A stretch of DNA of 35,772 nucleotides, from assembly GCA_031285685.1 (NCBI GenBank), contig JAITVS010000031.1, positions 1 to 35,772 of the forward strand, in the 5' to 3' direction. The stretch is from Tannerella sp. Lineage in GTDB: Bacteria; Bacteroidota; Bacteroidia; Bacteroidales; Tannerellaceae. Shown here piece by piece: positions 7,605 through 17,356 of this stretch. Both the position numbers and the translations under genes were made by a program. Numbering within the stretch: position 1 is the stretch's first letter; each line of letters opens with the position of its first letter. The notes beneath the pieces were generated by a model. It ran no database searches. It was given only the letters and a program-made list of their open reading frames with translations, and was not told where the DNA came from.

Positions 7605-10160
7605 ATGAAATACGCGGAAGTTATATTACCATTGCCTCTGGCTAATACTTATACATATAGTATTCCGGAGGCAATGGTACATTTAATCGGTATCTATTGT
7701 CGTGTGGTTGTGCCGTTCGGAAAAAAACATTATTATACGGGTGTTGTTACGGAAATTCATGACGAATCTCCAGAACAAGGTTATGAGGTGAAAGAGATTT
7801 TTGTATTACTGGACGAAAAACCGGTAATAAAAAAAACACAGTTATCTTTCTGGCAGTGGATTTCTTTTTATTATTTATGTTCATTGGGGGAAGTTTGCCG
7901 TGCAGCTTTACCTGCAGGTTTAAAAATAGAAAGCGAAACGGTTGTTTCTGTAAATTCTGAATACGAGGCGGATAAGCCCCTTAAAAACAATGAACAGAGA
8001 ATTTTGGATGTATTATCTTTATCATCCGGTTTATCCGTATCGGAGTTAGAGAAAAATACCGGATTGAGAAATGTTTTCCCGGTTATTAATGCTTTATTGT
8101 CGACCGGGGCAGTTGAAATAAGTGAAACATTGAAGCGGGGTTTTAAGCCTAAGACAGAAACATATGTGAATTTGGCTGATAATATACGAACGGAGGCCGA
8201 TCTGCATAATACACTAACATTATTGAAAAGGGCAAAACAACAGGAAAAACTCTTTTTTAATTATCTTGAAATTAGTGGGATCGTAACTCTTTTTAATCGG
8301 GAAGAGGATTCTGATGCCGGGAATGGTCCTGATGTTAGCCTTGGTAGCGGAGAGTATTCTGATAAAAATTATAGATTAAACGAGGTAAAAGCAAAAGCCA
8401 TATCAAAAAAGAAGCTGTTAGAGCGTTCCGGTATAAATACTCCGGTGTTGAACGGACTGATACAACGTGGTATTCTGGTAGCGGAAGAAAAAACCGTAAG
8501 TCGCATAGAATCTGCAGATGTGGATGTTCAGAATGCCGTTATATTAACCGAAGCACAACAAAAAACCACAAAAGAAATAAAGAAATCTTTTGAAACAAAA
8601 GATATAACGTTATTGCATGGTGTTACATCGAGTGGCAAGACGGAGATCTATATTGAATTGATTCATGAGATATTGTCTAAAGGTATGCAGGTGCTTTACT
8701 TGTTGCCGGAAATAGCGATTTCAACACAGATAACAGAGCGTTTAAGAAAAATTTTTGGAAAAAAACTGTTAGTTTATAATTCCGGAATATCCGATAATGA
8801 AAAAGTAGAAATCTGGAATTGTTTACTGCGGTCGGATGAACCTATGGTTGTATTGGGGATTCGTTCTTCCGTATTTTTGCCGTTTTCCCGTCTTGGATTG
8901 GTTATTGTGGATGAAGAACAGGAATCCTCATATAAGCAACAGGATCCCGCTCCCCGTTATCATGCCCGTAATGCGGCTATGATGCTGGCGTTTCAGCATA
9001 GAGCAAAAACATTACTGGGGTCAGCAACTCCTTCGCTGGAATCCTATTTATGGGCAAAGAACGGAAAATACGGCTTCGTGACATTGGACAGCAGATATGG
9101 AGGAAGTTTACTTCCGAAGGTTGAGCTTGTTAACACAAGAGAACTCCGGCGTAAGAAGCGTATGAAAGATACCCTGTTTTCCCCGCTGCTAAAAGAGAGT
9201 ATTGATGAAGCTTTATTCCGGAATGAACAGGTTATTTTATTTCAGAATCGTCGTGGTTTTGCTCCTTTCATTATCTGTCAGAATTGCGGGGAAATACCAC
9301 ATTGTGTAAATTGTGATGTGAGTCTGACCTACCATAAACAGATACATCGGTTAGTCTGTCATTATTGTAATTATTCCATTTCTTTACCTCCGAGATGTCC
9401 TTCGTGTGGTAGCGCGGAACTGAAAATGCAGGGATTTGGAACGGAGAAGATCGAAGAAGAGGTCGCATTGTTATTCCCTTCGGTTAAGGCCGCGCGACTT
9501 GATATGGATACGGCTCGTACCAGAAGCGCCTATAGACGGATCTTGTCTGATTTTGAGGAGGGAAAAACACAAATACTGATAGGGACTCAAATGGTATCCA
9601 AGGGGCTTGATTTTGCAAATGTCAGTGTAGTAGGAGTACTGAATGCGGACGGGATGATGAATATTCCGGATTTTCGCGCGTATGAGCGTGCTTTTCAGCT
9701 GATGCTTCAAGTAAGCGGACGTGCCGGGAGACGAGAAAAACAAGGACTGGTTGTTATACAAACATCCCAGTCTGATAACCCTTTGTTACAGATGGTGCAA
9801 CGGTTTGATTATGAAGGAATGGCTCAAACGCAATTAAAAGAACGTTATGATTTTCACTACCCGCCCTACACACGTTTGATATTGATAGTTCTGCGTAGTA
9901 AGAACGAAGAAGTTTTAGATAAGATCGCAGAGGCGTATTCCGGAAAATTAAAAGCTCGCCTTGGGGATAGTGTTTCCGGGCCTGTATACCCGCCGGTAAC
10001 ACGTGTTCAGACATTATTTGTTCGTAGAATAATGCTTAAAATGGATATCTCCTTATCGGTACCCGATACGCGCAGGGTATTAGAAGAAGTGCGGGCAGAA
10101 ATGCAGCAAATACCTCTCTTTAGACAGATTATTCTGCATTATGATGTGGATCCGCAATAA
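7605..10160 (+). CDS. priA: primosomal protein N' (PriA helicase)
   Basis: 3'-to-5' DNA helicase that recognises stalled forks and reloads the replisome. The 851-residue protein has the N-terminal fork-binding domain (about 1-105), Walker A GVTSSGKT (339-346), motif II DEEQ (436-439), and a zinc-binding insert with eight cysteines (558, 561, 567, 570, 585, 588, 598, 601). Downstream helicase motifs include GTQMVSKGLDF and QVSGRAGR. Length is slightly above the family norm, with an acidic, Gly/Ser-rich insertion near residues 225-250. Motif II reads DEEQ where E. coli PriA has DEEH. Start ATG at 7605 fits the family N-terminus (MKYAEVILPLPL). The 3' end overlaps the convergent pgpH-like gene by 32 nt. 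Confidence 0.97.
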   Translation: MKYAEVILPLPLANTYTYSIPEAMVHLIGIYCRVVVPFGKKHYYTGVVTEIHDESPEQGYEVKEIFVLLDEKPVIKKTQLSFWQWISFYYLCSLGEVCRAALPAGLKIESETVVSVNSEYEADKPLKNNEQRILDVLSLSSGLSVSELEKNTGLRNVFPVINALLSTGAVEISETLKRGFKPKTETYVNLADNIRTEADLHNTLTLLKRAKQQEKLFFNYLEISGIVTLFNREEDSDAGNGPDVSLGSGEYSDKNYRLNEVKAKAISKKKLLERSGINTPVLNGLIQRGILVAEEKTVSRIESADVDVQNAVILTEAQQKTTKEIKKSFETKDITLLHGVTSSGKTEIYIELIHEILSKGMQVLYLLPEIAISTQITERLRKIFGKKLLVYNSGISDNEKVEIWNCLLRSDEPMVVLGIRSSVFLPFSRLGLVIVDEEQESSYKQQDPAPRYHARNAAMMLAFQHRAKTLLGSATPSLESYLWAKNGKYGFVTLDSRYGGSLLPKVELVNTRELRRKKRMKDTLFSPLLKESIDEALFRNEQVILFQNRRGFAPFIICQNCGEIPHCVNCDVSLTYHKQIHRLVCHYCNYSISLPPRCPSCGSAELKMQGFGTEKIEEEVALLFPSVKAARLDMDTARTRSAYRRILSDFEEGKTQILIGTQMVSKGLDFANVSVVGVLNADGMMNIPDFRAYERAFQLMLQVSGRAGRREKQGLVVIQTSQSDNPLLQMVQRFDYEGMAQTQLKERYDFHYPPYTRLILIVLRSKNEEVLDKIAEAYSGKLKARLGDSVSGPVYPPVTRVQTLFVRRIMLKMDISLSVPDTRRVLEEVRAEMQQIPLFRQIILHYDVDPQ

Positions 10161-12222
10161 TTTCTTCTTTCTCTTCATTCTCATTTTCATTATGTTCTTG
10201 TAATTCCGGATAACTGATACGTGTGTGATACATGGTTTTCAGCCTTTTCAGAAATACATCTTTAGTAATTTCGATATCTCTGAATGTTATTGGGGCATTT
10301 TTCATCAAACCGTCAGCTATCTGGCTGTCAATTATTTTATCTATTAACTCTTTGATACCTTCATCTGTGTATTCTTTCAGGCTACGTGATGCAGCTTCTA
10401 CAGAGTCCGCCATCATCAGTAAAGCTGTTTCTTTGCTAAACGGGTTAGGGCCGGGATAAGTGAATGCTTTTTCATTAACAGGCTTGTCCGGAAAAGCATT
10501 TTTGAAAGAATTGTAGAAAAATTTTGTTTTACCTCTTCCGTGATGTGTTTCTATAAAATTAATAATGGCTTTAGGGAGCATCGCTTTTTCTGCCATTTTT
10601 ACTCCGTCGGTTATATGAGAAATAATGATCTGTGCGCTTTGTTCGAAAGACAATTTTTCATGCGGATTAAACCCTTTCTGGTTTTCCGTGAAAAAAGCGG
10701 GATTATTCATTTTTCCGATATCATGATATAATGCGCCGGTACGGATAAGCTGTGCATCCGCACCGATTTTTTCTCCGGCTTCCGAAGCTAGAATGGATAC
10801 TTGCATTGAGTGTTGGAATGTTCCCGGAGCTGTTTCTGAAAGTTTTTTTATCAACGGGTTGTTTATATTTGAAAGTTCAACTAAAGTAATCGGTGAAATA
10901 TATCCGAATATTTTTTCCAGAATGTAAATAAGTACATAAGAAAACATCAACAGGAAGAAATTTATGCCGAAATAGATCATCATTTCCCAGTTTATTTTAT
11001 TGAAATCACCTTCCTGGTATAATACGAGACCAAGATAGAATACAACATAAGAAATGATGACGAACAGAGAGCATGTGAATAACTGCGAGCGCTGTGATAA
11101 CTCTTTAAGGCTGAACATAACAACAATTCCGGCAAGAATCTGTAATAGCAGAAATTCATAGGGGAATAAAGCTGCCAGTGAGCAAATGAGAATTGTGATC
11201 AGATATGCGAACAGGGCTGTGTGAGAGTCAAAGAAGGTTCGTATGACGATAGGTATAATTGCATATGGAAGGATGTAAATATTAATCAGGTCATGCTTGA
11301 TGCATACTTCAGATAATAAGCATGCACCGAGAATGCAGAATAATATAAATGTCAGGTTTTTGCGTCTGTAGAATATCTTGGGGTTAAATGTCACCAGGTA
11401 TAATCCGAAACAGGCAAAAATACCGAAAATAAGAACGAATTGTCCGATAAGTATAATATTCTGACGTTGTGCGCCTCCGGATTTTGTTTCGTGCATTGTT
11501 TTTAGTGAGCGTAAAACACTATATGTGTGATTGTCAATCACTTCTCCCCGATCGACAATGCGTTCTCCCGCTTGTACAATGCCGCTTGACAATGGAATAT
11601 TCTGAATCAGGTCTTCAAGCACTTTGTTTGATGTTTCCGCATCATAAAAAAGATTTTCCGTCAGATATTCATTAATATTACATTCTATGAGAATATCTTT
11701 CTCTACGTATGCAGGAGCATTATTGATAATATCTTCATATGCAGTTTTAACAGAATAAGTATCAGATAAGTTTTTGATTTCTGCGATGCTATTTGTCAGA
11801 ACGTTAATGCGCATACGGTTTTCTTTCCTCATTAACTCGAGGTCTGTTGTAGAGGTAATACCTTTATTATACACGTTATGCAAGCTTTTATCTACATATC
11901 TGAGTACGGGTAGGGGCACTTTGGCTTCCTGCAGAACGGACATCTGATAAGTCCAGTTATCTTTTTTCAGGTTTTCTTCCTCCGGATTATACCGGAAATA
12001 AGGTTCGAATTTTTTTTGTATACTGTCTTTTGTCGCTTCAATCTCGCTCGCTTCTTTATATATCGGGAAGTCGGACGGAGCCGTCAATAATCCGTACCTC
12101 CACGGTTTTCCTTCATTAAACTGATAACGGAATTTTCCTTCACGAGGGAAGAAAAATGCAATAATGAATGCTGTAATTATGATATACAATGCAGATAGCA
12201 TTGTCGATTTCTTTGTATTCAT
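10129..12222 (-). CDS. pgpH: 7TM receptor/HD-domain phosphodiesterase (PgpH-like)
   Basis: Membrane protein of the 7TMR-HD family, whose studied members (Listeria PgpH) hydrolyse c-di-AMP. The 697-residue protein has an N-terminal membrane span (about 8-25), an extracytoplasmic 7TMR-HDED region, a run of hydrophobic helices (about 255-450) and a cytoplasmic HD domain. Metal-site residues are visible: His471 (TFQHSMQ), His500-Asp501 (YHDIGK), the THHG motif, and a later Asp in MMADSVEAASR. The C-terminal tail is Glu/Asn-rich. It is transcribed toward priA with a 32-nt overlap at the 3' ends, and its start lies back-to-back with gltX. c-di-AMP as substrate is inferred from the family; no c-di-AMP cyclase gene is in view. 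Confidence 0.92.
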   Translation of the reverse strand: MNTKKSTMLSALYIIITAFIIAFFFPREGKFRYQFNEGKPWRYGLLTAPSDFPIYKEASEIEATKDSIQKKFEPYFRYNPEEENLKKDNWTYQMSVLQEAKVPLPVLRYVDKSLHNVYNKGITSTTDLELMRKENRMRINVLTNSIAEIKNLSDTYSVKTAYEDIINNAPAYVEKDILIECNINEYLTENLFYDAETSNKVLEDLIQNIPLSSGIVQAGERIVDRGEVIDNHTYSVLRSLKTMHETKSGGAQRQNIILIGQFVLIFGIFACFGLYLVTFNPKIFYRRKNLTFILFCILGACLLSEVCIKHDLINIYILPYAIIPIVIRTFFDSHTALFAYLITILICSLAALFPYEFLLLQILAGIVVMFSLKELSQRSQLFTCSLFVIISYVVFYLGLVLYQEGDFNKINWEMMIYFGINFFLLMFSYVLIYILEKIFGYISPITLVELSNINNPLIKKLSETAPGTFQHSMQVSILASEAGEKIGADAQLIRTGALYHDIGKMNNPAFFTENQKGFNPHEKLSFEQSAQIIISHITDGVKMAEKAMLPKAIINFIETHHGRGKTKFFYNSFKNAFPDKPVNEKAFTYPGPNPFSKETALLMMADSVEAASRSLKEYTDEGIKELIDKIIDSQIADGLMKNAPITFRDIEITKDVFLKRLKTMYHTRISYPELQEHNENENEEKEEIIADPHHNAE

Positions 12223-12285
12223 AACGTTATTGTTTTGCTTGCGTTAATGGAAATATAACTTTTTATGGCGAAATTACATAAAAAA

Positions 12286-12316
12286 TTTAGTATAAGAAAA
12301 AAAAACGTTACTTTTG
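12286..12316 (+). promoter_or_regulatory. probable gltX promoter
   Basis: TACTTTTG at 12309-12316 matches TAnnTTTG. TTT at 12286-12288 sits 20 nt upstream as a partial -33 element. It is 31 nt before the gltX start codon, in the divergent space shared with the pgpH-like gene. Confidence 0.65.
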
Positions 12317-12347
12317 CGCCTTTCTAAAATATTGTAATTTAATATTT

Positions 12348-13868
12348 ATGTCGGAACGGAAAGTCAGGGTACGTTTTGCACCAAGCCCAACGGGTCCCCT
12401 TCATATCGGAGGGGTACGTACAGCATTGTATAATTATTTGTTTGCTAAACAGCATGGAGGAGATCTGATACTTCGTATAGAAGATACGGATTCTCAACGA
12501 TTCGTACCCGGTGCGGAAGAGTATATCATTGAGTCTTTCAAGTGGCTTGATATCAGGTTTGATGAAGGAGTCGGATACGGCGGAAACTATGGACCGTATC
12601 GCCAGAGCGAAAGAAAAGAAACATACAGGACATATGTTGACCGGTTGCTTGATGCAGGTTTGGCATACATTGCATTTGATACACCGGAAGAACTTGATCT
12701 AAAGAGAAGTGAGATTCCTAATTTTCAATATGATGCATCTACAAGAATGCAGATGCGTAATTCATTGACTTTGTCTGCCGGTGAGGTGAAATCTCTTATG
12801 GAAACAGGGGATCGTTATGTCGTGCGCATAAAAATAGAACCGGATGAAGATATTCATGTTCAGGATCTTATACGTGGTGATGTGGTTTTTAATTCATCTG
12901 TTATTGATGATAAAGTGTTGTTTAAATCAACGGATAATTTACCCACTTATCACCTTGCGAATATAGTTGATGATCATTTGATGGAAATTACCCATGTGAT
13001 ACGTGGTGAAGAATGGCTTTCAAGCGCTCCTTTACATGTATTACTTTATCGTTATCTGGGATGGCTTGATACAATGCCGGCTTTTGCTCACTTACCGTTA
13101 TTGCTTAAACCGGAAGGTGGTGGTAAACTGAGTAAGCGTGATGGTGACCGGCTTGGTTTTCCGGTATTTCCTCTTGAATGGCACGATCCGAAAAGCGGAG
13201 AAGTGTCGTCCGGATACCGTGAATGCGGTTATTTACCGGAAGCAGTTGTTAATTTTCTGGCATTGTTGGGATGGAATCCGGGAAATGATCAGGAAATAAT
13301 GACGATGGATGAATTAATTAAATTATTCGATCTTGCTCATTGTAGCAAGAGTGGGGCAAAATTTGATTATGAAAAGGGGAAATGGTTCAACCATCAGTAT
13401 ATTCAGAAACGGAGTAACGAAGAGATAGCGGAAATGTTTGTTCCGGTACTTGAAAGCCATGGAATTGAAAATCAGAATCCTGCTTATGTGGAGAAAGTAG
13501 TCGGTATGATGAAAGAACGGGTTAACTTTGTTTCGGAATTGTGGGAGCAAACCTATTATTTTTTCATTGCTCCTACGGAATATGATGAAAAGACCCGAAA
13601 AAAACGTTGGAAAGAGGATAGTTCCGTGCAGTTGACTGAGCTGATAGAAGTGTTGAACGCATGTGAACCATTTGATATTGAAGGGACGGAAGAGACTGTC
13701 AAATCCTGGATTGAAAGTAAAGGATACAATCTTGGAAACATAATGAATGCCGTACGTCTGACTCTTGTAGGGCAGGGAATAGGGCCTCAGATATTTCACA
13801 TAACAGAGGCTATCGGCAAAGAAGAGACAATAAGAAGAATAAGGAGAGCAATAGAAGTTTTGGGTTGA
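12348..13868 (+). CDS. gltX: glutamate--tRNA ligase
   Basis: Class I aminoacyl-tRNA synthetase that attaches Glu to tRNA-Glu in the cytoplasm. The 506-residue protein has the catalytic Rossmann signature [20 protein letters not shown], with HIGG at 19-22 as the HIGH motif. KLSKR at 260-264 serves as the KMSKS motif, followed by the all-helical anticodon-binding domain. Length is normal for the family. It does not show which Glu/Gln specificity type it is, but a dedicated tRNA-Gln gene is present at 34099-34169. A promoter-like element lies 31 nt upstream, and waaA follows 78 nt downstream in the same direction, probably co-transcribed. Confidence 0.98.
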   Translation: MSERKVRVRFAPSPTGPLHIGGVRTALYNYLFAKQHGGDLILRIEDTDSQRFVPGAEEYIIESFKWLDIRFDEGVGYGGNYGPYRQSERKETYRTYVDRLLDAGLAYIAFDTPEELDLKRSEIPNFQYDASTRMQMRNSLTLSAGEVKSLMETGDRYVVRIKIEPDEDIHVQDLIRGDVVFNSSVIDDKVLFKSTDNLPTYHLANIVDDHLMEITHVIRGEEWLSSAPLHVLLYRYLGWLDTMPAFAHLPLLLKPEGGGKLSKRDGDRLGFPVFPLEWHDPKSGEVSSGYRECGYLPEAVVNFLALLGWNPGNDQEIMTMDELIKLFDLAHCSKSGAKFDYEKGKWFNHQYIQKRSNEEIAEMFVPVLESHGIENQNPAYVEKVVGMMKERVNFVSELWEQTYYFFIAPTEYDEKTRKKRWKEDSSVQLTELIEVLNACEPFDIEGTEETVKSWIESKGYNLGNIMNAVRLTLVGQGIGPQIFHITEAIGKEETIRRIRRAIEVLG

Positions 13869-13946
13869 TAACAACTCTAAATCAATTCAAAAATCAGATA
13901 CAGATTGTTGGGACGCTGAATATTAATAATAGTAGAAATAAAAAAC

Positions 13947-15173
13947 GTGCGTTATTTATATACTTTTGCATTGCATATGTATGCGTTTTCAGTCGAATTG
14001 GCATCCTTTTTTAATCGTAAGGCGCGGATGACGCGTATCGGACAGTGGTATACCAATGGAATTTTACGAAAGAATATCGATCGTAATGCTAAATATATAT
14101 GGTTTCATGCCGCATCATTAGGTGAATTTGAGCAGGGACGCCCAATGATAGAGACAATAAGGAAACGTCATCCGGAGTATAAAATATTACTGACCTTCTT
14201 TTCTCCTTCAGGCTATGAAGTCCGGAAAAATTATGATGGAGCCGATGTTATATGTTATCTTCCTTTTGATACACCCTATAAAGTGCGTAAATTTTTAAAT
14301 CTGGCGAATCCGTCTGTAGCTGTTTTTATTAAATATGAATTCTGGCTTAATTATCTTACCGAACTGAAAAAACGTGGTATAAAAACCTATCTGATTTCTG
14401 CAGTATTTCGTCCGAGTCAATTGTTTTTCAAATGGTACGGCTGGTGGTATCGTAAGGCCTTGTTGTGTTATGAACGCCTGTTTGTTCAGGATGAAGCATC
14501 TAAAAAGTTGCTGGCTGAATATGGTATCAATAATGTGGAGGTATGCGGTGATACGCGTTTCGACCGTGTATTGGAAATACAGCAAAATGCACGTTTATTG
14601 CCGGAAGTGGAAACTTTTGTCAGAGGAGACATGCCGATTCTGGTTGTTGGTAGTTCGTGGCCGGAAGATGAAGAAATTATAATACCTTATTTCAATTCAC
14701 ATCCGGAAATAAAACTGATTATAGCTCCGCATGAGATTCACCGTGAACATTTATTATATATACAATCGTTATTGAACCGTCCTTCTATTCGATTGTCGGA
14801 ATCGACCGATGATATGTTGCAAACGCATGATTGCCTCATCATAGATAGCTTCGGACTCCTTTCCTCGATTTATCGTTATGGCCAGGTGGCATATATAGGA
14901 GGGGGCTTCGGTAAGAGTATTCACAATACCCTGGAGGCTGCAGTTTATGCTATTCCCGTTATTTTTGGGCCTAAATATCATAAGTTTAAAGAAGCATCCG
15001 GATTGATAGATTGTGGTGGTGGTTTTTCTGTAGATAATGAAGCAATGTTTGTCAGCCGGATGGATGATCTTATATCAGATCCGGAGTTGCGTCGTAATGC
15101 CGGTATTGCTGCGGGAAATTTTGTACATAATAATGCCGGTGCAACAGATAAAATACTGTCATTCTGGACGTAG
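13947..15173 (+). CDS. waaA: 3-deoxy-D-manno-octulosonic acid (Kdo) transferase
   Basis: GT-B-type glycosyltransferase that moves Kdo from CMP-Kdo to lipid A precursor at the inner membrane. The 408-residue protein has the N-terminal membrane-associated helix, the conserved ASLGEFEQGRPMIETIRKRHP region with the catalytic-type Glu, SPSGYE, and the C-terminal nucleotide-sugar side YIGGGFGKSIHNTLEAA. The GTG start at 13947 gives an N-terminus resembling relatives; ATG at 13977 is an alternative. TACTTTTG at 13961-13968 resembles a -7 element but lacks a matching -33 box, so gltX read-through is likely. The stop is only 12 nt from the convergent stop of the next gene, with no terminator between. 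Confidence 0.95.
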   Translation: MRYLYTFALHMYAFSVELASFFNRKARMTRIGQWYTNGILRKNIDRNAKYIWFHAASLGEFEQGRPMIETIRKRHPEYKILLTFFSPSGYEVRKNYDGADVICYLPFDTPYKVRKFLNLANPSVAVFIKYEFWLNYLTELKKRGIKTYLISAVFRPSQLFFKWYGWWYRKALLCYERLFVQDEASKKLLAEYGINNVEVCGDTRFDRVLEIQQNARLLPEVETFVRGDMPILVVGSSWPEDEEIIIPYFNSHPEIKLIIAPHEIHREHLLYIQSLLNRPSIRLSESTDDMLQTHDCLIIDSFGLLSSIYRYGQVAYIGGGFGKSIHNTLEAAVYAIPVIFGPKYHKFKEASGLIDCGGGFSVDNEAMFVSRMDDLISDPELRRNAGIAAGNFVHNNAGATDKILSFWT

Positions 15174-15185
15174 ATCTCTGTGTTT

Positions 15186-17330
15186 TTATTCTTTCTTTCC
15201 GGCTAATAGTTCGTTTGTGTCTTTGATAAAACGTTCGTAAGCAAACCGTTCATGGTCCGACATGGTGATTGTATCGGCAACGGTAGGAGGCAGTATTTTA
15301 TATTTTGGAAGCTGAACCCATACGGGTGTATAGGACGGTTTTATTTTCAATTGTTTATTCTTTTCTTTTACGATGTCAAGTGCGACAATAATCCCGCCGT
15401 CTTTATAGCGTTCGCGTTGGTTTGAAACAAGATTGCCGAGTGAATATACTGTGATGTGATTGATGCATTCATCTTCTTCCCTATGAAAAGATATAGGTTG
15501 TATGACATGCGGATGACTTCCGATAACAATTTCTGCACCATACCGGTGACATAATTCAGCCAGTGATTTCTGTTCGCTGTTCGGTTGTCGGGAGTATTCG
15601 TTTCCCCAGTGGAAAAAAACAATGACAGCATCTGTTTTTGTCCGGTCTATCAGTGCAATATCACGTGCGATTGTAAAGGAGTCTATTCTGTTAATACTTA
15701 GTCCGTCCGGTGTCGGTAACCCATTAGTTCCATAAGTATAATTGAGTAATGCTATTTGAATATCTTTTGTTTGCAGCATTAATGGATGATTTTTAATAAA
15801 ATCATTGCAACTGGTGAAGATGCCGGTGTTTTTTATATTGGCCGAATCAAGTAACGAAAGGGTGGTATATATCCCCTGTTTTCCTCCGTCGAAAGTATGG
15901 TTATTCGCCATTACGGCAATATCAATGCTTGCATTATACAGTGCTCCGGCTAGTTCTTTGGGAGAACGGAACAGAGGAAATCCTGTGTAATAGGCTGAAG
16001 TGGTAAGCGTTGTTTCGAGGTTTACAAAGGCAAGATCAGCCTGTTCAAATAAAGGTTTTATGTATTGAAAAGACTCGGAATAATCGTACCCTCCGCTATT
16101 GTCTCGTGCAGCATAAACCTGTGGATAGTGTTGCATTAAATCTCCTCCGAAAACGAGACGTGCGTGTTTGGGAGTTTCATCAAGAATTTCCATTGCGGCA
16201 TCAAGCCAAATATTGATGTCTGCCGGGTAATGCTGTTCCGTATATGCATCGGATCTTTTGTGCCCTAATCTGACTACAACGGCATTTCTTTCCGGTATAA
16301 CAAATATATATTGTCCCAAAATTCCACGCATATAAGGAATCGTCATTCCGTTTTTTTCAAGAGTCCAGAACTGGAAACCATAATGTCTGTTAATCTCATG
16401 ATGTTCCTTATAAATCAGGCTACTGTCGGCCGTTATCGCTTCCCGGATATATTGCTCGGAGATGATCTTTTTTCCGTTCCACCTGCCGTTATTAAGGATT
16501 AGCTGTCCAAAGCGGGCAAAGTCGCGTGCATTACTATTAAAACAGCAATATGCTTTTTCCATGCCGTCTTTACGGTCAAGTGACCATAATGCATCCTCTT
16601 CTGCCTGTATCGGAGTCCATATTCTTCGTGATACGTAGGAACAAAGATTTTCACCCGTAGCTTTTTCTATTATACTGGCAAGCAATTGTGTTACTCCGCT
16701 TTGGTATATGAAATTAACACCCGGTTCTTCATTTTCTTTCATCCCGAATGTTATTTTATCCAGGTTATTGCCATAGTACAATTGCGTGGTCAGTGAAAAT
16801 GCGGATGAATAAGATTCCTGGAAATCCAAGCCTGCACTCATGGTTAACAGATGTCGCAATGTTAATGTTTTTCCGTTATAACCCTTAAATTGCGGAAAAA
16901 AATCACTGACCGGTTGATCTACGTTATGGATAAAGCCATCGTCTATGGCGCATCCAATAGCCAGCGAAACAATACTTTTCGCTACTGAAAAAGAATTGCT
17001 ATGCGACTGATGCGAATAATTATTCCAGTATTGTTCGAAAAGCAATTCTCCGTTTTGTATGATTACATAAGCTACCGTACCAAGTTTATCGAAGTCTTCG
17101 GCATATTTTTCCGGTATAGAAAATTTGTTATAATATTGGGAGAATTTCCATGCTTGCGGATTTCCAGCTTTGACAACGCGATTTTCAAAGATGGGATACT
17201 GGTCGATTTTAGGCATGAGATGGGTTAGCGCCTTCCTTATGTAATAATTTGAAGGCAGGGCTAACCATATTCCTATTGCGCAGAGGAAGATGATGATAAT
17301 GGATATTATCCATTTTGTTTTTTTCTTCAT
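15186..17330 (-). CDS. fusion: serine beta-lactamase-fold hydrolase + CapA-type phosphoesterase
   Basis: A single 714-residue frame joins two known folds. Residues 6-25 form a membrane anchor, so both domains probably face the periplasm. Residues about 55-385 are a class-C beta-lactamase/6-aminohexanoate-dimer-hydrolase-like domain with S115-V-A-K118 as the SxxK motif, Y209-Q-S211 in the YxN position, and GILGQY (337-342) near the third motif. From about 391 the protein turns directly into a CapA (PGA_cap, metallophosphatase-like) domain with GGD (395-397), NLE (437-439), NNH (476-478), FHWGN (573-577) and GSHPH (604-608), all expected metal-site motifs. It lies 26 nt after the gamma-carbonic-anhydrase-like gene, likely one operon. 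CapA relatives act in poly-gamma-glutamate or capsule polymer synthesis, and the hydrolase half could cut an amide, ester or peptide bond. The joint substrate is unknown. Confidence 0.9.
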   Translation of the reverse strand: MKKKTKWIISIIIIFLCAIGIWLALPSNYYIRKALTHLMPKIDQYPIFENRVVKAGNPQAWKFSQYYNKFSIPEKYAEDFDKLGTVAYVIIQNGELLFEQYWNNYSHQSHSNSFSVAKSIVSLAIGCAIDDGFIHNVDQPVSDFFPQFKGYNGKTLTLRHLLTMSAGLDFQESYSSAFSLTTQLYYGNNLDKITFGMKENEEPGVNFIYQSGVTQLLASIIEKATGENLCSYVSRRIWTPIQAEEDALWSLDRKDGMEKAYCCFNSNARDFARFGQLILNNGRWNGKKIISEQYIREAITADSSLIYKEHHEINRHYGFQFWTLEKNGMTIPYMRGILGQYIFVIPERNAVVVRLGHKRSDAYTEQHYPADINIWLDAAMEILDETPKHARLVFGGDLMQHYPQVYAARDNSGGYDYSESFQYIKPLFEQADLAFVNLETTLTTSAYYTGFPLFRSPKELAGALYNASIDIAVMANNHTFDGGKQGIYTTLSLLDSANIKNTGIFTSCNDFIKNHPLMLQTKDIQIALLNYTYGTNGLPTPDGLSINRIDSFTIARDIALIDRTKTDAVIVFFHWGNEYSRQPNSEQKSLAELCHRYGAEIVIGSHPHVIQPISFHREEDECINHITVYSLGNLVSNQRERYKDGGIIVALDIVKEKNKQLKIKPSYTPVWVQLPKYKILPPTVADTITMSDHERFAYERFIKDTNELLAGKKE

Positions 17331-17356
17331 GACTTGATGTCACTCATTACCGGTTG

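Noticed and set aside
13323..13874. 183-codon reverse-strand frame over the gltX 3' part
   Set aside because: Lies wholly antisense to a clear gltX domain, rich in Phe/Ser/Tyr as expected from reverse reading of A-rich codons; no recognisable domain.
13961..13968. TACTTTTG near the waaA start as a promoter
   Set aside because: It lies inside the likely coding region and has no TTTG at the -33 distance; treated as chance or weak.
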